A DNA stretch of 10,261 nucleotides from Nitrospira sp. Its GTDB lineage: Bacteria; Nitrospirota; Nitrospiria; Nitrospirales; Nitrospiraceae. A model generated the notes under the pieces. The model searched no databases. It saw nothing but the letters and a program-made list of their open reading frames with translations, and was not told the origin of the DNA. Where the stretch lies: contig JANYEF010000403.1 in the NCBI GenBank assembly GCA_025363325.1, forward strand, positions 1 through 10,261, in the 5' to 3' direction. Made by a program: the position numbers and the translations under genes. How positions within the stretch are numbered: the stretch's first letter is position 1; each line of letters begins with the position of its first letter. Positions 6,438 through 10,261 of this stretch are shown piece after piece.

Positions 6438-6472
6438 CAGGCCTGACCCCATGTTTGATCGCAAGACCTGAC
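6438..6472 (-). repeat. Remnant of the dispersed repeat tail
   Basis: CAGGCCTGACCCC followed by ATGTTTGATCGCAAGACCTG and AC matches the distal end of complete copies (ATGTTGGATGGCAAGACCTG in copy 7). The hairpin part is missing. Orientation is the same as in all other copies, and it sits about 74 bp from the stop of the minus-strand gene at 6546. Confidence 0.6.
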
Positions 6473-6484
6473 ACTGACTCTTCT

Positions 6485-6519
6485 AGGAAGGGCCAGTCCG
6501 TATTCCGCTGGCCCATCCT
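6485..6519. terminator. Hairpin between convergent genes, possible bidirectional terminator
   Basis: AGGAAGGGCCAG (6485-6496) pairs with CTGGCCCATCCT (6508-6519) with one A-A mismatch, around an 11-base loop. TTTCTC follows on the plus strand. It lies between the plus-strand gene ending at 6398 and the minus-strand gene ending at 6546. Confidence 0.55.
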
Positions 6520-6545
6520 TTCTCAGAAAACCTGCAGGCGTCAGC

Positions 6546-7139
6546 CTAGTGTGATGGGTAACTATCGATCGGGAGCATCAAGTGAGCATAGGGTGTGCCA
6601 GGCCACATGATCCATGGTCCGCCGTTTTTCGGATTGGTTGACACGTTTTTCAGCGCCGACACGTCAGGTACGAGAATCATGATGTGCGCGCCGAGTCCTT
6701 CTACCCAATCATCTCCCGGTTTTGGCGCGCTCGCATATGGATCCGTATTGCTCATCGGGGTGTCGCCTTGTAGCATGTAGGCAATACCAACTTGTGTGTA
6801 AGTCGGCTTCTTTTTGTTCGTCAACGCGTCCCTAAAATTGAGCCACGGTTCGTTCATGCACGAGGGGTCCCTGCCTGGAGTGTTGGGATTGTCGGGCATA
6901 CATGTCCAACCATTTGTGCCCTTGCGAAGCACGGTTTCATCCCAATCCATGATCGTCGCGTTTTTAGAAAGTGAGGAAGGTCCTGCACCTTCTGCGGGCG
7001 CGAGCTCAGCGTCATAACGCACAACGTCCCTCCGAGCACCACCTTCGCCAAATGCCGGCAGGAGGGGGAGTGCGACGCCTACTGCGATGACCAGAACCCC
7101 TGTTAGGACGATGGCCATTGATGTCCTGAATCGTGTCAT
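6546..7139 (-). CDS. Secreted conserved hypothetical protein
   Basis: 197 residues from ATG 7139. An in-frame ATG two codons upstream (7145) is only two bases from AAAGGAG, whereas 7139 has a spacing of eight, so 7139 is preferred. Residues 1-31 are a clear Sec signal peptide (SMAIVLTGVLVIAVGVALPL then LPAFG), so the product is periplasmic or extracellular. The mature part has aromatic, cysteine and proline-rich segments: ATIMDWDETVLRKGTNGWTC, MPDNPNTPGRDPSCMNEPW, TQVGIAYMLQGDTPMSNTDP, WVEGLGAHIMILVPDVSAL and GGPWIMWPGTPYAHLMLPI. The two cysteines (WTC and PSCM) are well placed for a disulfide. I think the same motif set occurs in uncharacterised proteins of other bacteria, but no activity is known to me and none is proposed. 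The gene stands alone; upstream sequence 7146-7359 holds nothing else I can support. Confidence 0.78.
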   Translation of the reverse strand: MTRFRTSMAIVLTGVLVIAVGVALPLLPAFGEGGARRDVVRYDAELAPAEGAGPSSLSKNATIMDWDETVLRKGTNGWTCMPDNPNTPGRDPSCMNEPWLNFRDALTNKKKPTYTQVGIAYMLQGDTPMSNTDPYASAPKPGDDWVEGLGAHIMILVPDVSALKNVSTNPKNGGPWIMWPGTPYAHLMLPIDSYPSH

Positions 7140-7359
7140 CGGCATGTCTCCTTTCCCAAAGTGAAGGCAAGTACATATTTATGTTAAACGCCAAGGTATT
7201 TGGAAGTCCAATTGAAAATTCAGGAAGCGACGCGTGATCATTCGTATGGAAAACGATGCCGGAGCGCATATAACGTCGAGGGAAATTCGTGACATGAGAA
7301 GCGCGTGAACGGGGAGATTCTAGGTTTCCAAGATGGCCTGATCTATTAGTGGGGAGGGC

Positions 7360-7486
7360 GATTCAGAGGCGGCCTATCTGGTGCGCGGGCCTGTCTTGTC
7401 TCTCATGTTCGTCAAGCCAAATAAACGAGACAAACCAGATAGACCAAAAGGACCAGTTCCTCACCACGCGCCGCGAAATGGTTGAC
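7360..7486 (-). repeat. Dispersed hairpin repeat, copy 5 (type II left arm)
   Basis: GATTCAGAGGCGGCCTATCT, then GGTGCGCGGGCCTGTCTTGT, a loop near TTCGTCAAGCC, the right arm ACGAGACAAACCAGATAGAC, and the constant block CACCACGCGCCGCGAAATGG. Left-arm CTGTCTTGTCTC is complementary to right-arm GAGACAAACCAG with few mismatches. Its constant end is 25 bp from the stop of the membrane protein gene. Confidence 0.88.
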
Positions 7487-7510
7487 GGAGCTGGTTCGTG
7501 GTTGAGTCTC

Positions 7511-7777
7511 TTAGAACGACCCAATCACTGATTGTGCAAGACAAATGAGACTCATCACGAGAGAGGCGTAGGCCGTCAAATATGCTGCGCTACGAACATG
7601 TTTGGGGCCCACAATCATCTTTACGACTGTGGGGAAATAGATCAGAGATGTCCATTCTGGTGGATCGGTGAGCCAACGCCATTGCTGTTTGAGCCCATAG
7701 ATCAACACGGCGCCATACGCGACGCCGCTCGCGCAGACCAAAAGTTCAAAAACTTCGATGGCGCGACCTTCTTGCAT
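7511..7777 (-). CDS. Small membrane protein, about three transmembrane segments
   Basis: 88 residues from ATG 7777, preferred over ATG 7795 because GGGGGA lies six bases before it. Hydrophobic segments are at about residues 9-29 (VFELLVCASGVAYGAVLIYG), 44-60 (WTSLIYFPTVVKMIVG) and 66-86 (AYLTAYASLVMSLICLAQSV). Between the first two lies a charged, tryptophan-rich loop (LKQQWRWLTDPPEW). No family recognised, and no neighbour gives a hint. The next upstream sequence holds repeat copy 6, so it is probably transcribed alone. Confidence 0.65.
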   Translation of the reverse strand: MQEGRAIEVFELLVCASGVAYGAVLIYGLKQQWRWLTDPPEWTSLIYFPTVVKMIVGPKHVRSAAYLTAYASLVMSLICLAQSVIGSF

Positions 7778-7869
7778 TCTGCTTCCCCCACACATTGACG
7801 AAGCCGGTTCATTCTAACTTTTTCTAGCTTGGCGGGTCTATGCCTGTGCCGTGAAGTGAAGGGAAGGGT

Positions 7870-8000
7870 GATTCAAAGGCGGTCTAGCCGGTGCGTGGGT
7901 CTGTTTGGTCTTGCTCCTTCGTCAAACCAAGTAAACCAGAAAACCAGACAGACAAGATGAACCAGAGAGACCAGCTCCCCGCTACGCGCCGCGGATGGGA
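7870..8000 (-). repeat. Dispersed hairpin repeat, copy 6 (type II left arm)
   Basis: GATTCAAAGGCGGTCTAGCC, GGTGCGTGGGTCTGTTTGGT, tip near CTTCGTCAAACC, then an extended right arm with extra AAACCAG / GACAGAC units (AACCAGAGAGACCAGCTCCC) and GCTACGCGCCGCGGATGG. The right arm is longer than in other copies, consistent with slippage in the short units. The constant end is about 47 bp from the stop of the 8047-8232 gene. Confidence 0.85.
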
Positions 8001-8046
8001 TCTGGCCACCGTTTCCTTCCCCAGCGCATTCCGTCCCTAATCCGCG

Positions 8047-8232
8047 CTAGCCCATCGCTGCCCAGATTTTCTGTGCATTCTCACCGGTAAATGTCATGTC
8101 ATCCTGAGAGGTGGCGCTGCGTTCGAAATAGAGGTGCAGCAGTCCTCCTCCAAAGTGCGCTTCTCGGACCAGATCGAGATTGATCGCAACGTCACCCGTA
8201 CGTTCTTCATCCTTCACTTTGACGAACCGCAT
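8047..8232 (-). CDS. Small conserved-looking protein, 61 residues, function unknown
   Basis: Starts at ATG 8232 behind a strong AAAGGAGG with 9 bases spacing, which makes this a confident gene despite its size. Sequence MRFVKVKDEERTGDVAINLD, then LVREAHFGGGLLHLYFERSA, then a polar tail with TFTGENAQKIWAAMG. The pattern is a short beta-rich fold (FVKV, VAINLDLV, LLHLYFE) with a C-terminal helix. It resembles the small strand-rich proteins often annotated as hypothetical that carry a V-N-x-D-x-V motif, but I cannot name a family. Cytoplasmic, no signal. It is a single gene flanked by repeat copies 6 and 7. Confidence 0.72.
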   Translation of the reverse strand: MRFVKVKDEERTGDVAINLDLVREAHFGGGLLHLYFERSATSQDDMTFTGENAQKIWAAMG

Positions 8233-8359
8233 AACGCCTGCCTCCTTTGGTTGGTGTGACGACTATCTGTTCTCATGAGACCAGTCAGTCCCGTTTCCGT
8301 GAACAGGTCACCATAAATTATGCGGCCAGGAGGAACGAGTCAAGGTGGAAGCGGGGGGG

Positions 8360-8495
8360 CAGAGGCAGTCTATCTGGTGCGCGGGTCTGTCTGGTCTCTC
8401 TCGTTCGTCGAACCACACACACGAGACAGACCAAAGCAACCAGATGCACCAGCTCCCCACCATGTGCCGCGAAATGTTGGATGGCAAGACCTGAC
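8360..8495 (-). repeat. Dispersed hairpin repeat, copy 7 (type II, best-preserved hairpin)
   Basis: Left arm CTATCTGGTGCGCGGGTCTG and TCTGGTCTCTCTCGTTCGTC; right arm ACACGAGACAGACCAAAGCA and ACCAGATGCACCAG; then the constant block and ATGTTGGATGGCAAGACCTG. Most of the left arm pairs with the right arm (CTGGTGC with GCACCAG, GGTCTGTCTGGTCTC with GAGACAGACC), giving a near-continuous hairpin of about 80 bases. The constant end is 44 bp from the stop of sel1 copy B. Confidence 0.9.
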
Positions 8496-8538
8496 GATCA
8501 GTCTTCCTGCAGGGTCTCGCGTGTGGGGCATTCGTTGC

Positions 8539-9138
8539 TCATTTGCCTTTCGGCTTCCATTCTCGCGCCCGCTTGCGCGCCTCGGCGATCTGCTCAAGGG
8601 GCATCTGTTTGGCGAGCGCATCTCGCAGCGTGGCTCCACGCTGTGCTCCGTTCGCTGCTCCGAGGCTATACCACATGTAGGCCTGGACATAATCTTGCTG
8701 CACGCCGTCCCCACGCTCATACAAGAGGCCAAGTTGTCTTTGCGCTAAATCATTTCCTTGATGTGCGGACAGACGATACCAGTACGCAGCCTTCTTGAAA
8801 TCCTGCGGAACACCCCGTCCATAATCATACAAAATCCCCAGGTTGACCTGGGCGTCCGCGCGTCCTTGAGCGGCGGCTTTCTCGTACCACTGCCGCGCTT
8901 GGGCATCGTCCTTTGTGATGCCCTGGCCGTTGGCATAGAGCAGGCCGAGATGGTACTGCGCCATGGCATGTCCCTGCTTGGCCAGCGGTTGCCACTCACG
9001 CAATGCCGTGGCGTAGTCGCCATTGTGATAGGCTTTCTCGCCTGCTGTGAAGTCCGCCCACGCAGGCACGGCGAGACACACGATCGAGAGCACAAGGGAG
9101 ATGGTGAATCGGCGTGACATGAGGCGGCCGTCACTCAT
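8539..9138 (-). CDS. Secreted Sel1-repeat protein, copy B
   Basis: 199 residues from ATG 9138, which overlaps the pilZ B stop in ATGA, so the two are translationally coupled. Signal peptide: MSRRFTISLVLSIVCLAVPA followed by WAD, indicating export. Four Sel1 units follow: GDYATALREWQPLAKQGHAM with YHLGLLYANGQGI; DAQARQWYEKAAAQGRADAQ with GILYDYGRGV; KKAAYWYRLSAHQGNDLAQ with GLLYERGDGV; and VQAYMWYSLGAANGAQ. The tail AEARKRAREWKPKGK nearly matches copy A. One whole unit present here is missing from copy A. Sel1 solenoids hold protein partners, so with its PilZ neighbour a role in cell-envelope or surface signalling is conceivable but unproven. Confidence 0.9.
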   Translation of the reverse strand: MSDGRLMSRRFTISLVLSIVCLAVPAWADFTAGEKAYHNGDYATALREWQPLAKQGHAMAQYHLGLLYANGQGITKDDAQARQWYEKAAAQGRADAQVNLGILYDYGRGVPQDFKKAAYWYRLSAHQGNDLAQRQLGLLYERGDGVQQDYVQAYMWYSLGAANGAQRGATLRDALAKQMPLEQIAEARKRAREWKPKGK

Positions 9139-9467
9139 GGGATGCTTTCCGCTGGTTCCTGCACCAGTCGATTGACATAATGCTGTAGCCGAGTGTGGGT
9201 GTGCGGCACCATTAGAAGATTCTCCACCGTAAACGTCTGGCCTCGTGACCATCGAACCACGGATTCGGGCACTCCAATCCGTTGCTCATTCGGCAGAGTG
9301 ACGGTCAACGAGAGAGTTTCTCCTGGTCGCATGGGTACATCACTGGAGAGTTGCCATCTGGAACACGACAGGTTCCACACCGTGCCTTGTCCCTGGAACG
9401 GTCCAGCGTTGTATGAAAGTGAGCAGTGCACGGGAAAGCGACGAAAGGGACGAATCGAGAAGGGCAT
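9135..9467 (-). CDS. PilZ-domain protein, copy B
   Basis: 110 residues from ATG 9467; an upstream ATG at 9476 overlaps the -10 box and has no support from copy A. N-terminal MPFSIRPFRRFPVHCSLSYN holds the arginine-rich first motif. The second motif region is W-N-L-S-C-S-R, where the Gly of (D/N)xSxxG is Arg. Barrel strands: VPMRPGETLSLTVTLP, RIGVPESVVRWSRGQTFTVE and VPHTHTRLQHYVNRLVQEPA. Probably cytoplasmic. Both intact pilZ copies have lost a different residue of the second motif, while the pseudogene at 1725-1975 kept N-L-S-C-P-G. Strong DNA similarity to copy A runs through gene, promoter and the repeat upstream, so the whole block was duplicated. Confidence 0.84.
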   Translation of the reverse strand: MPFSIRPFRRFPVHCSLSYNAGPFQGQGTVWNLSCSRWQLSSDVPMRPGETLSLTVTLPNEQRIGVPESVVRWSRGQTFTVENLLMVPHTHTRLQHYVNRLVQEPAESIP

Positions 9468-9474
9468 AGGGGTC

Positions 9475-9503
9475 ATTCTAGGAGGGGCCTAAGGAAACCG
9501 CAA
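9475..9503 (-). promoter_or_regulatory. Promoter-like signal of pilZ copy B
   Basis: On the minus strand TTGCGG (9498-9503), 17 bases, TAGAAT (9475-9480), then GACCCCT and ATG 9467. The spacer is nearly the same as in copy A. The -10 to ATG distance of seven bases suggests transcription starting at the ATG itself. There is no Shine-Dalgarno sequence. Confidence 0.55.
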
Positions 9504-9567
9504 GGAAGGGGCGTCGGGGAGATGGTGGTATTGATCGGCGGGAGTATACCGGAGCCTTGTGCGAGGG

Positions 9568-9703
9568 GAGGGGATCGGCTGGCTGTGCTTGTGTGTTTAG
9601 TTATTCTGGTGTATCTGGTGTGATTCATTCCTCGAACCAAACAAACTAAATAAACTAGAAATACCAGATGGACCAGCTTCCCGCCACGCGACGCGAAATA
9701 TTC
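9568..9703 (-). repeat. Dispersed hairpin repeat, copy 8 (type I left arm)
   Basis: GAGGGGATCGGCTGGCTGTG, ATCTGGTGTGATTCATTCCT, CGAACCAAACAAACTAAATA, then CCAGATGGACCAGCTTCCCG and GCCACGCGACGCGAAATATT. The left half closely matches copy 4. The usual tail (ATGTTGGATGGCAAGACC) is replaced by unrelated sequence, so the element was cut here by a later event. No supported minus-strand gene ends beyond it. Confidence 0.87.
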
Positions 9704-9739
9704 CGGGCACCTTTTCATCTTCCGGAACCGGTGTTTGGA

Positions 9740-9815
9740 TGGCACAGGTTATGCCTGGGACTGTCAGAAAAAATGGATGTCGCCCGTTGACACATTCGGT
9801 GAAGAAGCGTAAGGA
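9740..9815 (+). promoter_or_regulatory. Candidate promoters upstream of the structured RNA
   Basis: TGGCAC at 9740-9745 with TGC at 9752-9754 has the exact -24/-12 spacing of sigma-54 promoters (GG and GC 12 bases apart). Separately TTGACA (9787-9792) is a perfect sigma-70 -35 followed, after 17 bases, by a poor -10 (TAAGGA, 9810-9815). Either could drive plus-strand transcription to the right. Neither is certain. Confidence 0.3.
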
Positions 9816-9873
9816 TGGAACCGTTCGCAGATCGGTTTCCTTTCGACTCATTCCGAACCAAGGAGGAGGTGAA

Positions 9874-9918
9874 ATGGAAGACCTTAGTCCACCGGATCAC
9901 AACGGCCCGCCGAGTTAA
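9874..9918 (+). CDS. 14-codon ORF behind a very strong ribosome-binding site
   Basis: AAGGAGGAGGT (9860-9870) stands in front of ATG 9874, giving MEDLSPPDHNGPPS and TAA at 9916-9918. Its end overlaps the first hairpin of the structured RNA (9905-9926). It has two Pro-Pro pairs. It may be a leader peptide, or the start of a gene into which the RNA-bearing element was inserted. A chance ORF is also possible, but the Shine-Dalgarno sequence is the best in the window. Confidence 0.3.
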   Translation: MEDLSPPDHNGPPS

Positions 9919-10198
9919 GGGCGGGCTCCTCGTCAGTCACGCTAGCCGGTTCTCCATCGGCTGTCGCCTTCCCGCGTAAGGGAAACACCTAACCGATGAG
10001 CCATTGTGGAGAGCCAGAGCAGGCGTGAGGAACACAAGCGCCTGGGATAGGCTCGTATCTTCCCTGACGAGTAGCATTTAACTCCACCCCTCGCACGGGC
10101 CTTCAGGATCAGCACACGAGAGACACGTTCGGCGTCCTAGGCGCCACACGCGGGCGACCTCCCACCTAGTGCAGGGTCGCCCGTACTGTTTCCATCGT
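9889..10198 (+). ncRNA. Candidate structured RNA, possibly IscB omega RNA (HEARO)
   Basis: No protein frame of size occurs here, but complementary segments nest neatly. GCCCGCC (9905-9911) pairs with GGCGGGC (9920-9926) around GAGTTAAG. CTCGTCAG (9929-9936) pairs with CTGACGAG (10064-10071), closing a multibranched core. Inside it GGTTCTCCA (9948-9956) pairs with TGGAGAGCC (10007-10015, one G-U), ATCGG (9956-9960) with CCGAT (9993-9997), and TTCCC (9969-9973) with GGGAA (9980-9984). CAGGCG (10020-10025) pairs with CGCCTG (10039-10044). Helices and single-stranded linkers of this kind mark a folded RNA. A GC-rich hairpin with a GTTAA-like loop followed by a multibranched core recalls omega RNAs encoded before iscB, in which a ~16-base guide lies just 5' of the first hairpin (here about 9889-9904). 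That identity is from memory of the family and uncertain. No iscB start is visible before the right edge. Confidence 0.5.
10151..10183 (+). terminator. Perfect 9-bp hairpin in the noncoding right end
   Basis: CGGGCGACC (10151-10159) and GGTCGCCCG (10175-10183) are exact complements around a 15-base loop, followed by TACTGTTTCC. It is either a terminator with a weak T tract or a further helix of the structured RNA. Confidence 0.45.
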
Positions 10199-10258
10199 GA
10201 ACGAGCCAAACGATCTTCGGAAGCCGGCGATCTGGGCCGGTCGTTGTGTCGCTCGTTC
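10199..10258. repeat. Nested inverted repeat forming a long rod at the right edge
   Basis: GAACGAGC (10199-10206) pairs with GCTCGTTC (10251-10258). Inside, AACGATC pairs with GGTCGTT (one T-G), and CCGGC (10224-10228) with GCCGG (10236-10240). Together this is an about 60-base interrupted stem. It could be the last domain of the RNA to its left or a protein-binding DNA site. Its context is cut by the window end. Confidence 0.5.
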
Positions 10259-10261
10259 CCT

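Noticed and set aside
8247..8798. 183-codon plus-strand frame
   Set aside because: It is composed of repeat copy 7 and the antisense of sel1 B, with RRTTHTRQTKA-like low complexity from the repeat.
725..9703. CRISPR array
   Set aside because: The short AACCAGA-like units are degenerate, have no unique spacers, and are confined to hairpin arms. The larger copies are separated by genes.
9597..9851. 84-codon minus-strand frame beyond repeat copy 8
   Set aside because: About half lies within the repeat, there is no ribosome-binding site on the minus strand, and no family resemblance.
9889..10261. tRNA, tmRNA, RNase P RNA or group II intron
   Set aside because: No tRNA cloverleaf or CCA-proximal T-loop, no GAGGAAAGTCC-type RNase P motif, no tmRNA tag frame and no group II domain V-like hairpin were found by eye.

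Overview
The window reads as a stretch of accessory chromosome from a GC-rich, Gram-negative-type bacterium. Several predicted secreted proteins carry Sec signals. A GC content somewhat above half, tandem PilZ/Sel1 genes, a surface-adhesin-E-like protein and a dispersed repeat made of short AACCAGA-like units remind me of Nitrospira (phylum Nitrospirota). That placement is an inference from overall character, not from a marker gene.

Layout. 3-527 (+) is the end of a class I SAM methyltransferase; 1167-1718 (+) encodes a secreted DUF1566 protein. From 1725 to 9467 nearly everything is on the minus strand: a frameshifted PilZ relic (1725-1975), a GT2 glycosyltransferase (2267-2992), a twice-frameshifted 4-oxalocrotonate tautomerase relic (3072-3274), a surface-adhesin-E-like protein whose 5' end comes from a pilZ gene (3555-4040), a PilZ-Sel1 gene pair (4949-4129), a one-repeat Sel1 protein (5285-5548), a poorly coding stretch with micro-ORFs (5549-6224), a small plus-strand gene (6225-6398), a secreted conserved hypothetical (6546-7139), a small membrane protein (7511-7777), a 61-residue protein (8047-8232) and a second PilZ-Sel1 pair (9467-8539). 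From 9704 to the right edge there is no convincing protein gene. There is instead a dense set of nested inverted repeats that I read as a structured RNA, possibly an IscB-type omega RNA (HEARO), read on the plus strand.

Two things tie the region together. First, eight copies plus one remnant of a roughly 100-150 bp hairpin-forming repeat all lie in the same orientation. Six copies and the remnant sit about 25-115 bp past the stop codon of a minus-strand gene, so each looks like a 3'-UTR element of that gene. Second, a pilZ cassette (promoter, PilZ start, often a translationally coupled sel1) occurs four times in different states: two apparently intact pairs, one pseudogene, and one whose promoter and first ~24 codons were joined to a secreted adhesin-like gene. 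The three copies that keep their upstream region share a TTGCGG-N17-TA(G/C)AAT promoter-like signal, and in the two intact pairs it lies so close to the ATG that the mRNA may be leaderless. The region therefore looks like one of repeated duplication, recombination and decay of secreted or c-di-GMP-linked accessory genes, with no complete metabolic pathway visible.
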